This document shows, piece after piece, positions 24,699 to 36,471 of a stretch of DNA of 64,000 nucleotides (positions are counted from its first letter, which is position 1; every line of letters begins with the position of its first letter). A program made the translations under genes and the position numbers. Source of the stretch: Apiospora phragmitis. Its lineage: Eukaryota; Ascomycota; Sordariomycetes; Amphisphaeriales; Apiosporaceae. Location: positions 1,984,001 to 2,048,000 of the forward strand of contig JAQQWL010000001.1 in the NCBI GenBank assembly GCA_038363925.1. The letters run 5' to 3'. The notes beneath the pieces were generated by a model, which did no database searches, had not been told where the DNA came from, and saw only the letters and a program-made list of their open reading frames with translations.

Positions 24699-25493
24699 AT
24701 CATATAGATACTTTAACTGGTAGAACCTATACAAATGAATCATGACGAGTTACTCACGCCCAGTGTGCTATCTCAATTACAGCAATACATGCATAACTTT
24801 ACTCTTGACGAGACCATAATCTGGCAACACCATGGCTATATGACGGTTCAGTAATTCGTAATTAACAAACCAAAAGCTTCCAACCAGACTATTTTATTCC
24901 CCTAGACTTAACCCGGAAAGCGCAACTTCCGGGTCGGAGTTCCTAGTCTATGACAGACCATCCTACTCTTACCTATTTCTTCAAAACTATGATATCTAGA
25001 TACCACTCGCGTAAATCCGCCGTGACGTTACCTGGGTCGCAATTTTCAGAAGGTCGACCCCAGATAGGAAGCTGGCGCGGGGGATCCAGGGGAGCACGCC
25101 ATAAGGGATGCATATTGTTTAATGTCTTGTCTACGTGTGACGACAGGCGGGGGTCGGGGCTCGAGGGGTTCATCCGGCCATCCTTGGCTTATCAAGCAAG
25201 ACAACGAAAGGTCTGCGAAGCGTACAGACAGGGAAGCATGGGTGATGGCGAATACTGATGCAATAATTATCCCGCGGTTATGAAGGGCGGGACTGGGAGT
25301 CCTGATAACTCGCAAGAAAGGAACTGTCATCCCATCTTTGAGTTTTGATGTTGACTCGCTATGTGCGACCTAAAGCCAAAAATACCGCTATCCAGTGTAA
25401 CTTGACTTTATTCGAGCGTCTCTCATCGGACTAGCTTTAGAGCTCGTTGTTTATCTGCGTTTGTAAATTCCACCACTATTGATAAACATCGCC
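24699..25493. other. intergenic, no gene seen
   Basis: Between the permease and the monooxygenase, same strand. It should contain the monooxygenase promoter; no CYS3-type site found here by eye. Confidence 0.4.
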
Positions 25494-27158
25494 ATGGGTT
25501 CCGTCACTCAGGAGGCCCAGCTGCTTCGAGATGTCAAGAGCGTAGCGGTCATAGGCGCTGGGATCTCAGGCGTCGCATCGGCCGCGCACTTGCTCCGGTA
25601 CGGGCTCGACGTCACCGTGCTTGAACAGTCAAGCATAGCCGGCGGCGTCTGGCACTACGATCCCCGGACGGCCAATGAACCCACTTATCCCAACGAACAC
25701 CCACCAATCCCCTATGAATCTGATCCAAGCAAAGCCCTGGGAGGGAAGAGCACCCCCGAGGAAACCAGCTTTGAGGAGGTTTCCCTTGTCCACGCGCCAC
25801 CGGGCCCTTGCTATGTCGGCCTGCGTAACAACGTGCCTACCTCGCTGATGAGGAGTACCCTTCTGGACTGGCCCGAGGGGACCGAAGACTTCGTCAGCCA
25901 GAACCACCTGGAGAAGTATGTGCAAAGACTAGCGGAGCACACCGGCGCACAAGACAAGACTCTGTACGACACCAGTGTGGAGTCGGTCTACAAGGTCCCT
26001 GGCTCTCCACAATGGACCGTAGACGCCCGCACGCTTATCCGGATTGGCCTGGGCGATGAGAGCGAGTTCAAGTTCGTGGACCGGACGTGGCAGTTCGACA
26101 CGGTCGTGGTCGCCAGTGGCCACTACCACGAGCCCCGTGTGCCGAACATTCCCGGGCTGCTGGACTTGAAACAGCGCTTCCCGGACAGGGTGATGCATTC
26201 CAAGCGGTACCGCACCCCTGAGATCTTCCGCGACAAAACCGTGTTCATCCTGGGCGCCGGCGTGTCGTCTCTGGACATTGCTCGCGAGAGCGAGGGAACA
26301 GCCAGACATATCTATCAGAGCTCGCGCGGTGGCAAGTTCGACCTCCCTCCTTCCTTGTTGCCTTCCAGCGCGCAAAGAGTCGCGGGCATACAAGCTTTCG
26401 TCGCACTCGAGGAAGAAACTCCGGGCACGTTATCTTCTCCGGAGGAGTCGCCCATCCCCTTCGAGGTGGTGCTCGACGACGGCACGCGCCTCCGCGACGT
26501 CGACCGCGTCGTGCTGGGCACCGGCTACATCTCCTCGTACCCCTTCCTAGGCCCGCGCCTCCAGGCGCCGGGCGTCCCGCTCGCGGAAGCGGACGGCCGG
26601 GTCGTCATCACGGCCGACGGCGCCGTGACGCACAACCTGCACAAGGACGTCTTCTACCTGGCCGACCCGACGCTGGCGTTCGTCGGCGTGCCCTACCACG
26701 TCTCGACCTTCTCCCTCTTCGACTTCCAGGCCGAGGTCGTGGCGCGCGTCTTCGCGGGCCGGGCCACGCTGCCGACGGAAGCGGCCATGCGGCGGGAATA
26801 CGACCAGCGCCGTGGCGGCGAGAATATACGCGGCGAGGGCAGCAGCGGCAGCAAGGAGTTCCATAGTTTGTGGGGGCGGGAGACTGAGTACATTGACGAG
26901 CTGCTCGGGTGGGTTAATCGGGATGCTGCCTTGCTGGGGTGCGAGGCCATGAAGGGGGTGGACGACCGATGGCGGGGCAAGCGCGCCGAGTTTGCGAAGA
27001 AGATGAAGGAGATCCGGAGGTGGCCTCCGGTTGCTGCGGAAGAGGATCATGCCGACGGCGGTGGTTATGAGAGTTTGACTGTGAAGCCTGCCGAGTTTAC
27101 TAGGACCAGCGTTGGCAAGCGCATAGGTGCCTCTTTTTATGACTTTGGAATAGTTTGA
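25494..27158 (+). CDS. FMO-type flavin monooxygenase
   Basis: Intronless, 554 residues. It uses FAD and NADPH to oxygenate N, S or carbonyl groups. The FAD Rossmann motif VAVIGAGISGVASA is near residue 17, AGGVWHYD follows, the VVASGHYHEPRVPNIPG block sits where FMO and Baeyer-Villiger enzymes carry their fingerprint, the NADPH motif VFILGAGVSSLDIA is near 255, and LGTGYISSYPFL comes later. The ATG sits in a strong GCCATGG context. It lies downstream of the permease and may act with it and the TauD enzyme on organosulfur compounds; that is inference from position only. G/C at third positions is very high in the 3' half. Confidence 0.88.
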   Translation: MGSVTQEAQLLRDVKSVAVIGAGISGVASAAHLLRYGLDVTVLEQSSIAGGVWHYDPRTANEPTYPNEHPPIPYESDPSKALGGKSTPEETSFEEVSLVHAPPGPCYVGLRNNVPTSLMRSTLLDWPEGTEDFVSQNHLEKYVQRLAEHTGAQDKTLYDTSVESVYKVPGSPQWTVDARTLIRIGLGDESEFKFVDRTWQFDTVVVASGHYHEPRVPNIPGLLDLKQRFPDRVMHSKRYRTPEIFRDKTVFILGAGVSSLDIARESEGTARHIYQSSRGGKFDLPPSLLPSSAQRVAGIQAFVALEEETPGTLSSPEESPIPFEVVLDDGTRLRDVDRVVLGTGYISSYPFLGPRLQAPGVPLAEADGRVVITADGAVTHNLHKDVFYLADPTLAFVGVPYHVSTFSLFDFQAEVVARVFAGRATLPTEAAMRREYDQRRGGENIRGEGSSGSKEFHSLWGRETEYIDELLGWVNRDAALLGCEAMKGVDDRWRGKRAEFAKKMKEIRRWPPVAAEEDHADGGGYESLTVKPAEFTRTSVGKRIGASFYDFGIV

Positions 27159-27400
27159 ATACAGTCAATGGAAGTTTTTAGTATCCTACATATCTGTAAT
27201 CTTGTCATTTGCACATGGCGGTTTGTATCGAAGAACTCGTGGAAAACATTTGTCACAGAAAAATAACTAAAAAGGCATGGCACGACTATTGAAATCGAAA
27301 TGAATTATATGTACCAAGATCTGTTCACTAATGCGACTGCCAGGCTCGCCACAATCGGTCATCGACTTGCCGCCTCTATCACTGCTCACCAACTCAAATC
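27159..27400. other. short convergent spacer
   Basis: 240 bp between the 3' ends of the monooxygenase and the SGNH hydrolase; nothing recognised. Confidence 0.4.
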
Positions 27401-28664
27401 CTACAATAAGAAATACAAGGCAGTGCCGATCATCCCCGCAGTGATGAAAGTGTGGAATTCGTACGCCATCGAGGCACCTGCCTTCACCGGGCCGGTCGGC
27501 TTCGCGCCGGCAGTCTTATTGGTAGGAGTAGCGCCCTTTGTGGAATTCTGCTTCTGGCCTCCGGCTCCGCCCTTCTGGCCGCCGTTGGGCTTGTTGCCCG
27601 TCGCCGGCTGAGTGGCGTTCTTCGCGGGCTGGCCCTTTTGGCCCCCCTTGCTGGGGTTCTTGGAGCCAGAGCCGCCGCCGGTCGCGGGCTGGGTGGCGTT
27701 CTTCCCGCCGCCCTGATGGCCGCCCTTGGGCTTGTCTCCTCCGGTCGCAGGCGCCGTCGAGTTCTTGGCCGCGCCCTTGTGGTGCTTTTCGGAGAAGTCG
27801 GGAGCGGAAGCGGCGGCGGCGACAGGGGCGGTCAGGAAGCCCTTGGTCTGGGCCTCCTGGATGCCCGTGAGCCAGACCTTGGCCATCTTGGCGTAGCCGG
27901 CGTCGTTGGGGTGGCGCGAGTCGCTGAGGTCGGCCGTGGTGGGCCCGTCGGGCGAGCGCATGTCGACGAGGACGAACTTGGCCTGCTTGGCCGCCATGTC
28001 GGCCGCCAGCGTCTGGTACTGCGCGTTGATGCCCTGCCGGCACTTGTCCTGGTCGGCCTCCTTGTTGGCGAGCACGGTGGCGAGCACGACGGTGGCGCCG
28101 GGGCTGGCCTGGTAGATGCCGTCGATCATGGCGGCGACGCTCGCGCCGGCGTCGGGCACGTCGCCGCCCTTGTTGCAGTTGTTGGTGCCGGCGTCGAGCA
28201 GGACGAGGTTGGGCTTGAATTGGGGCGCGGCCTTGGCGACCGACTTGGCGATCTGGCTGATCACGAACCCGGACGTGGCCTCGACCTGGTTGTTGGCGAA
28301 GTCCTTGCCGTTCTGCTTGGAGCCGACCATCTCGGCCGTGAAGCCCTGCGCCATGAGTAGGTCGAGCAGGTCCTTGCGGTAGCTGTCGCCCATCTTGGAG
28401 CCGACGCCGAAGGTGACCGAGGCGCCGACCGGCATGATGCGGAGGGGCACGCTCGCGGCATCGGCGGCACGTTTGTAGGTGATCCGGCTGAAATCGAGGT
28501 AGTGAGGAGCAGAATCAGAATCAGAATCAGCAGACGCAACCAGTGCTACGCAATACAAAGGCGTTAGTTAGTTATGATGATTACACACACATACATGCGC
28601 ACACGCTTAGTACTGTCGAGAGGGACTTACCGTGTGCTGCAATAAGAAGAGAAGCCAGCAACAT
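27401..28664 (-). CDS. secreted SGNH/GDSL hydrolase with GPI-type tail
   Basis: Two exons, 28664-28631 and 28545-27401; 392 residues. Exon 1 encodes most of a signal peptide (MLLASLLIAAHALVASA). The SGNH esterase domain spans about 45-235: block I VGASVTFG (Ser54), block III DAGTNN and block V DSRHPND supplying Asp and His. Then follows a Gly/Lys/Asn-rich linker of about 110 residues with four N-x-T/S sites and repeated KN-x-T-x-PATG units, and a hydrophobic C-terminus (about 20 residues) preceded by small residues, as in GPI-anchor signals. It is likely a cell-wall or membrane-anchored esterase acting on carbohydrate esters; substrate unknown. Confidence 0.85.
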
Positions 28665-31437
28665 GATGTTGAAAATAGTGGAAAGTACCACAAAAAGTAT
28701 CACAAGAAACAGATAGAGAAAGTTAAGATGCCAAGAGGATTGACAAGCAGATCCCTCAGCAAACAGCAGGGACAGCCAAGCTATATACAAAGCCAAGAAG
28801 CGCCTACGAGTCTTGGGGGGCCTAGGCTCTGGGGTTCTGGGCTCTGCCTGGCCTGGGTCTCACGAGAATCCGGATCCCTGCGCAGATCATGCAGACTAGT
28901 ACCCCTGCCGTTTCATCGGTTCACACGGTTTGCATGCGCCAGACGCCTAAAGACCCAACGATCTCCGACGACTTGTGTCTCAATCGATGAGCTTGGTTGG
29001 CTTATTTCTAAATTTGCTCTCTGTCGTTCGTCCTGCCTTGGCATTGTGGTTTGATCAAGTGGAGTGTATAGGACGCCGAGGAGCCCGGTCAGTCGACAAC
29101 ACTTGTCAGACTCTCGAACTGATTTGAGGTGCATACTTGTTAGAAAGCCAATTAAAGGCACCTATAAAATGCTTAGTATATATGGTTCGCCTTGAATTGG
29201 GAATATTATGGATAATCATCTCGGGTATGTGATGTGGTAGAATAGGGGATGCGCGCGCAAACATTTGAATCGACCCCATTGTTGGAGACCAAGTCATCAA
29301 ACACAGGAAGATGGTTCGATGGGCTTTAAAACATTGTTCTAGGCGCATAAACTCTAGGCGAAGACATCTTGATTGTCATTCCCGGCTACTTCGTAGGCAC
29401 GTCGGCTTACCATTATAGCCAAGAGTATAGAAGCGCTATCCACACATCAGCACTGGTTCACAACCAGATATTGTTACCCGACTATCAGTATAGCTTATAT
29501 AATATAGTGCTGGATTGTCTTTGCAGACCGCTTTTGTCCATAGTCGTCTTCCCCATGCCGTGAGAAATAAAAACAATACCGGCCCTTATCCGCACAGAAG
29601 CGAGTCAGTCAAAGCATAGCTGTGGTGAGAACATGTCCACATTAATTTCCATTCCATCGTTCTCATGGATGGTTTGTATTGAAACATTTCCTCTCGAATC
29701 CAATAGGTCGATTAAGGGTCTCTCTCAATAGGGTCACGCCTTGGATGGGGAGCAACCGTGCAGTGCCCCATCATGGCCAGCGTTCAAACAAAAATAGAGG
29801 CCGAGGAAACCCCATAGTTTCACGACTCAACCGATCTCATATTTTACAGAATTACCACACGACTGTTCTAACAATGCAACCTGACTCACTTGTTGGACGA
29901 TCTAGTAGGGGCGCCGCTTGCCCGGCTGGAATGCCTAGCCAGCCAGTCCAAGTTCCGCCAGAACTTGATGCAAAAGCTCGAGTTTGCGTTTGGTGGTAAG
30001 TCATATAATTAACACTCTGCAAAGCTTTCTCGGCGGATTTGGGGAAAATAAGTATCCACGCACTGATATAATGGCAAATGGTATTGTGAAACGGCAAGCA
30101 TGCGGTGGGATCCCGTTTCTCAATTTAGAACAAGGCTCTTCCTATTGTAGTTTGTGCACCAAACAGAGCGTTACGTTCTCTGTCTTGTGAGAAAACGAGA
30201 TAGAGCTAAGTCAAACGATGCAGTGAAATATTGATAGAGAACTGGCCAACTCATATGTAAGATGAGGATGATACTCAGTAACCATCACTTTTTCTTTTTC
30301 TTCCCCTCATTCATACCAGGTCAGGCCCTCTCGGCAGAAACGAAAAAGAACTTATACAACCAAGCTAACCTCTGATATATAATCTCAAACTGAAGCCATC
30401 ATACAATCTTCGAATCTCTTATTCAATGCTCTTATCCCGATAGGTCATTGGACCGTTTGGATAGTATGCTTACTTTTCGTCATCAGCTGGCGAGGGTTCT
30501 GGAGTCTTGTAATTACCTTGATGTATACTACCTCGCACAGCGTGATTTCGAAGTGCCGACAACATGAGTAGCCGAGCTTTGATTTACCTCGGATCTTCAG
30601 GGGTCACACTGCTTCGATATAGCGTCATTTGGATTCAAGGGAAGCGTAAAGCAGGCTGCCCAAGTTTGTCCCGAGCAACCACCCCCTCGGAACCAAACCA
30701 CATGACCTCATCTGTTTTGGCGCTAGAAGAAGCTATCGAATTCCTCCGGGGTTGTACAGCATATTCTTACTGGCCTAAGTGCATTGAAACTGTGCCGGAC
30801 CCGACTCCCTAAGACATATCTGACGAGTCAGAATGCAAAGAAATGATACAACTAAGTACGCGGGGTAGTTAGACGTGATCTTTTACCAATCAAAGACCCC
30901 CTAGATGGACAGGGGGGTTACGACATCTCGGTTGCCTGCGGAAGTCGTGTAGGTTACTTAAGCACGTCAGCAAAGCCTTTTCTTAGTGTCATGATCGTTC
31001 AGTGGCTACCGTCATGTATGACAAGCTGAGCATGACCACCCTCTTGGTACCGGAGATCGGCCTCGCGCGGGTCGCTCAGCTGCACGCACATTGATAGTAC
31101 GGTTCCGGACATTCCACATTTCCGCTGTAATGCAACCGGCCCTCACGTAACCTCACGTAATCTCCCCGGCGACCTGGCGTATAAGGAATCCAGGATGAAG
31201 CCCATGACCGAATCTGCTGCCCCGAAGCCAGGGATGCGCTATAGCTCAAATGGGAAGGTAGCCCATAGGAAACCGGCAAGAAGTAGGTCTTAGTCAGCTC
31301 GACTCCCGAACCCCTTAGAACGGATGGCCAAGTTAATATAAGGCAATTTGCATCTGTCTCGAAAGGTGAACCGAGAAGATGGTGCAGATGCAGGTGCAGC
31401 GAAAGCAGTTTACCCGTCCCGCGAGCAACTATTCCGA
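28665..31437. other. 2.8-kb region without a recognisable gene
   Basis: AT-rich DNA between the divergent SGNH and tannase genes. Only short overlapping frames. A 10-bp direct repeat CCTCACGTAA occurs twice in tandem near 31141-31160, upstream of tannase. No tRNA or transposon remnant recognised. Confidence 0.45.
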
Positions 31438-33107
31438 ATGGCTCTCATCTCTTTACCCATATTATGGGCCATCTTGACTCTAGCTCTGCAGTATGCAGCT
31501 GCTATACTCCCACCGAAAGAGAGTTCCAAAGCTGGGGTCTGTACAGCATCGACATTCACTGCTGCGTTGCCCCAGGATGCTTCGGTGGAGTTGACTTATC
31601 CCGTCCCGGGAGGAGGCTCATTTGGAGAAGGCCCTTCCAATCTAGGATACCCGCTCAACGCTACCAATCTCCCTGAGCTTTGTGCTGTCATCATTCGTGT
31701 CCCTTCCGGCACATCGACCTACAGGTTCGGGTTGTTTCTCCCCGCAGTGAGCAACTGGAACTCGCGGTTCTTAGCCACAGGAAATGGCGGCTTCTTAGGG
31801 GGTATTGACTGGGTAGACATGGGCGCTGGGCCACACTACGGCTTCGCCACGCTGTCAACCGACACCGGCCACAATTCTGCGTCTACCCAGAGCTGGGCCT
31901 ACAAGGATGGAGAGGCCCAGAGGGACTGGGGCTATCGAGCCATGCACGGCTCGGTTGATCTGGGAAAGCGTCTTACTGCAGCCTACTATGGCCGGGATAT
32001 TGCGTATTCTTATTATTCTGGCTGCTCGACGGGAGGCAGGCAAGGCCTAAAGGAGATTCAGATCAGCCCCGATAGCTTCAATGGGGTCCTGGTGGGTGCC
32101 CCAGCCTGGGATACCACGGGTCTTATGAGCTGGTTGACCGCTTTGGGTACCTGGAATCTCCCAGCTAGCGACCCGAAGGCCTTCACCACCACAGCCCAGT
32201 ACAGCCTACTCGCATCCACTGTCTTGTCCCAATGCGACAAGGTGGACGGTCTCGTGGACAACATAGTCAGCACCCCAGAGGCCTGCAAGCCGGATCTCAG
32301 CGTGATCCAGTGCGGCAAGAGAGGCGTCAATGCCGATAACTGTCTGACGCCGCAACAAATCGGAACAGCCCAGAAGGTCTGGAACGACTATTACACTTCC
32401 AAGGGCGACCTGGTGTACAACGGCCTCGAGCTCAGCGGCGAGAACCAGTGGGACGTCTACACCCTGTACGGCGCCTCGGAGAACTTCGATACCCAGTGGG
32501 AGAAGTTCTGGGTGTACAACAACACGGCTTGGAACTGGCAGCAATACAGCGAGAAAGTCTTCTACGACTCCGTCCAGGCGAACCCCGGCAACGCCACCGC
32601 CGACTCCTTCGACATCAGCGCCTTCCGGCGCGCCGGCGGCAAGCTGATCCTCTACCAGGGCCTGGCCGACGGCCTGATCTCCGCGCGCTCCTCGCTCCAC
32701 TACTACAACGAGACGGCCAAGGCCGTAGCAGGGGGCGGGGCGGCGACGTGACCGACTTCTTCCGCTTCTTCCAGATCCCCGGCATGCAGCACTGCGGCGG
32801 GTCGCCCGCCGCGGTCAAGGCGCCCTGGTACATCGGCTCGTGGAGCCAGCCGGCCCGGCTGACGGGCACGGCGGGCGCCTACTCGGTGCCCGGGTTCCAG
32901 GATGCCGAGCACGACGCCCTGCTGGCGCTCATGCGGTGGACCGAGAACGGCACCGCGGTCGACGCCATCATCGCGACGGCCTGGGACGACGACGGCAGCC
33001 AGGAGCTCTCGGTCTACCGGCAGCGGCCTATCTGCCCTTACCCGAAGAAGGCGACATACGACGGGACAGGGGATCCGAACTCGGCTTCGAGCTGGGCTTG
33101 TGCATGA
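31438..33107 (+). CDS. tannase/feruloyl esterase family, one frameshift
   Basis: Intronless; 556 residues after correcting one missing base. These secreted alpha/beta hydrolases cut gallate or feruloyl/coumaroyl esters in plant tannins and cell walls. The nucleophile block is SGCSTGGRQG, the acid is in GLADGLIS and the His in PGMQHCGG; family Cys residues and several N-x-T/S sites are present. The ATG chosen (MALISLPILW) opens a good signal peptide; upstream in-frame codons do not include ATG. The frame breaks in the G run 32737-32740; one more G joins AVAGGG to GDVTDFFRFFQIPG, as in the family. As read, the protein would lose the catalytic His. Confidence 0.87.
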
Positions 33108-33806
33108 TGTCTGGTGTGACTCATTACCCAACATGTACATTCTCGTTTGGCATTAGCTCCAAGGTGTTTAGGCTTTTTGAGTCCCGATCTTAAGTTGTAT
33201 AACTACCGTTTGCTTCCTTATATGGATCTCCCAGGCAGCTGCGCATGAAGGATTCATGGCCATGGGGTGAAACAGCAGAGTCCTACAACCGTCAACGCAA
33301 AATAGAGCATCGACTGTGACTCAGACTGATCTGTACTACATGTACCTACTGCCGTTATATGGAAGGCACGCCTGATAGGGGCTTATCCCCCACATTACCC
33401 CCTTGTTCTGCCTGACAGCTGACCAATCAGAAGCTAGATAATTTCAGCCACCTCTTGGGGACCCATAATTTATAAGTTGCATAACATCTGAGCTTTACCT
33501 TGACAATCACTGGTTGCGCCTGCCTGCAGCTGCTGCCTGGTGTATTTGATGCAAATGCAAACATGCTTGAAATTTGTTGCTTACACAGGAAGGCTGCCTT
33601 GTTGGGTTGCCTCAGGCAATATCCCCCTCCTTGTACGGATATATCTAGAGAGCTTGCATCAAACATCTTTCCCACCAGTCCTCATCTCATCTTCTCATTC
33701 CGACTTTCCAGATCACCTCACTAGTGGCACCTTCCACTTCTCTCCCTACCTCATCCAACAGCGGATAGCATTTGTCTCAGTCAACGATACAGAACCAGCA
33801 TCCAAC
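33108..33806. promoter_or_regulatory. intergenic / promoter of AAA ATPase
   Basis: 700 bp. The last 150 bp are C/T-rich, as in a fungal 5' leader. No gene seen. Confidence 0.4.
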
Positions 33807-36130
33807 ATGCCTCGTGAGGTTCGTACCAAGCAGACAGCAAGACGTAGTAGGTCCTCGTTCACAGCATCGCTTAGCATACCCTCCATTCATATTCCACGAA
33901 TGCATTATGTGGTTCTACGATTTTTGCACTTAACTAACCAGAGTCCAAGGCCGTGGGAATTATGAAGATGAGGAATCTCACAGCGGCAGTGACGAATCCG
34001 GATCCGAATCCGGTTCGGAATCCGGTTCGGAATCCGGTTCTGACTCTGAAGAGGTTAAGAAAGCAAAGGAAACAAAGACCCAAAGAGAACATGCACAGGT
34101 CCTAGAGGGCGTCGAGGTCATGGCACTTGCTAAGAACAGCAGTGGTGCTTCCGAGGCATCCAAACTTGGGTATGCGTCCAAGCTGGTCAGCAACTGGTAT
34201 CATCACAAATGCGCATACGATTCCTGCCAGCTCAGATGGAGTGAGTTCGCCGTCGTGGACGAAGAGGAATCCGATCTTCAGAAACGAGCGTTACAGGTTC
34301 CCATCGTCCACCGTCATGAATACAAGAACAAGCACTGGATCACATCGGATATTACCGTTCAAGATGAAGCCATGCGCAAGGTTCTTGACAAGGTCCTTCA
34401 TAAATACCAAGACCTCGACCTCGAAGTCATCAATTACACCTTTGAGCCTCCTTTCATGCCGCTAGTACATCGATGGGATGTTCTGAAGACGTACCACGCC
34501 ATGGCCGAGGCAGGGAACTTGAGGAATGCGGCTACCGCCTTGCTTGCCTTCCTGACTCCCGTCATCGCCTCCTCAGTTCTCTCTCATGCCCTGACTAAGA
34601 AGACGGGCAAGGTGAACTTTGAAAACATCTGGCAAATCTTCCCTCCGAACGAGCTCGTCATTACCAAGTTCTTCGGCGTCGACACCATCTGCAGGGTAGT
34701 CCGGTACAGATATCGTCCTGAAACCCGTTCGTGCCCCGCAGCCTGGACTATCGACATTGAGTACGTTGATTGGAACGGCGAGGCAAGCGGATTCACAACC
34801 ACAAGTGTCAATATGTGTGAGTTCGAAGGTGTCAGACGGGTCCAGGCCCTGCCCGTCTACCCCATTTCGTTTCTTGGCGATGTCGAGAAGACCAAGGCTA
34901 CTTTCATTGCACGAGGACGCAAGTTTGAGAGTCTCCGCGGCTACAATTTTATGCTCTGTAACGGCACCAAGATCACACTGGAGACAGAGAAGCCAGAGCA
35001 GCGACCCGTTGCTGGTAAGGTATGCGTTGACGCGTATGCGTACTACCGAAGTTGCAACATAGTGAAGCCCAAGCTTCGGTCTCTATCCGGCCAAGAGACT
35101 TCTGATGACGCGGTCGAAGTGGCTGATCCCGATCTTTCCGACACTCCGTACGAGATGGATTTCTCCGCGGCTCCGGTCGAGACCTCGACAGCTGCCAAAG
35201 GCCCGGCTGAGCGTACTGAAGACCTCCAGAAGTTGACCGACCAGCAGTGTCTTCTGTCACCCCATGGATGAAAAGTTTTGACCTCAAATCGAAAGAGTGG
35301 TGCGAGCTCCTGGTTGATGAGCTGACGGACATGACCTGGAACGATGAGGCCTTCGAGAAGCTGGTTCTCCCGGAGGGCGAGAAAGATCTTGCCTGGGCAT
35401 TCGTCGAAAATAAGTCTCTCTCTAAAGTGGACTTCGATGACTTCATCCCCGATAAAGGTCGCGGCCTGATCATTCTCATGTTCGGTCCGCCCCGGTGTGG
35501 GCAAGACCTTCACTGCTGAAGCCGTCGCCGAGCGCTCTCGTGTGCCGCTATATCTCATGAGTGCAGGTGATCTCGGCACACAACCTTCAGATGTCGAGAA
35601 GACTTTGGAGCGTGCTTTGGAGCTGTGTCGCATGTGGAATGCCATGCTTCTTCTGGATGAAGCTGACGTATTCCTTGGTACACGTACCAACGAAAGCCTT
35701 GCCCGGAACGAGCTTGTCTCCAGTATGTGTTCCTTCCTAATCTCATAGCATTGACCTCACTAATACGTTACCAGTCTTCCTCACCAAGCTCGAGTACTAC
35801 CAAGGCATTCTTTTCCTCACTACGAACCGCATCTCCAGTATTGACCACGCGTTCCAGTCCCGCGTTGACTTATTCCTTCCATACCACGACCTCTCAAACG
35901 CCGCTCGGCGCCAGGTGTGGGAGAATTTCATTGACCGTGCCGGACGGGACAAATTCGACATCAATGAAGAGTCTCTCGAGAAGCTGTCCCATCTCAACCT
36001 CAACGGAAGAGAGATCAAGAACCTCATCAAGAGCGCTCAGCTGCTCAGTCTGAAGAGCGGCGGTAAAGTGCCAATGGATCGCCTTTACATGCTCGCTGAT
36101 AAGCGTGTTCAGGCCCTCAGCCTGCTTTGA
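33807..36130 (+). CDS. AAA ATPase with histone H3-like N-terminus; two frameshifts
   Basis: Exon 1 starts at 33807 and encodes MPREVRTKQTARRS, nearly the histone H3 tail. Two joins to exon 2 keep the frame: 33850/33942 (weak donor GTCCTC, acceptor CAG) or 33844-33943 removed (donor GTAGTA, acceptor GAG). Exon 2 runs to 35722 and exon 3 is 35775-36130. Length is about 726 (or 723) residues. After an acidic Ser/Gly/Glu repeat comes the N-terminal domain usual in fungal AAA proteins of this type (FEPPFMPLVHRW, PNELVITKFFGVDT), then the AAA core: Walker A GPPGVGKT, Walker B MLLLDEADVFLG, sensor FLTTNR and SRVDL. The frame breaks at the C runs 35260-35263 (one base short) and 35490-35493 (one base extra, inside Walker A); correcting both makes all phases agree. 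Substrate unknown. Confidence 0.85.
33994..34041 (+). repeat. four 12-bp units encoding ESGS
   Basis: Tandem GAATCCGGTTCG-type units in the acidic linker right after the H3-like exon. The first and last units have small differences. Confidence 0.9.
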
Positions 36131-36471
36131 TAAATCTGTCAGTTGGAGACATTTGTGGGGGTTTGGGTTATTGTATCAAGTCTCGTTTGAGCAACCAACG
36201 TCACGGTTTTCCTAGTGGTTGCTATGCAGTTCATAGAGTAAGGGTTTGCGTGGATTTCGTTGCAAGAAAAACTACGACACGATTGCTTTTGCGATATTTA
36301 GCTATAAAGATAACAATTTATACAGGGTTTTGTCAAATATGCATAATTACTCTGGCACATTCCGATTAATTCGATATCCTTTCATTATAGGGTGCATTAG
36401 GTATGGGCAAAAGAAAGATGAATTACTGTCCCCTAGGTATAGATAGTTTACATACTCGGGAGTGAAGAAAA
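36131..36471. other. convergent spacer
   Basis: 340 bp of AT-rich DNA between the 3' ends of the AAA ATPase and the CE5 esterase; nothing recognised. Confidence 0.4.

Noticed and set aside
27452..28360. 302-codon open frame on the plus strand
   Set aside because: Antisense to the SGNH hydrolase, same cause; Gly/Val/Leu/Arg-biased.
33807..33850. Fragment of a true histone H3 gene
   Set aside because: The H3 similarity stops after about ten residues; no globular H3 domain follows, and the exon can be spliced in frame to the AAA ATPase.
35247..35748. Separate small genes for the ATPase Walker A and B parts
   Set aside because: Frames join into one AAA domain after correcting two C-run errors; exon phases then agree from start to stop.
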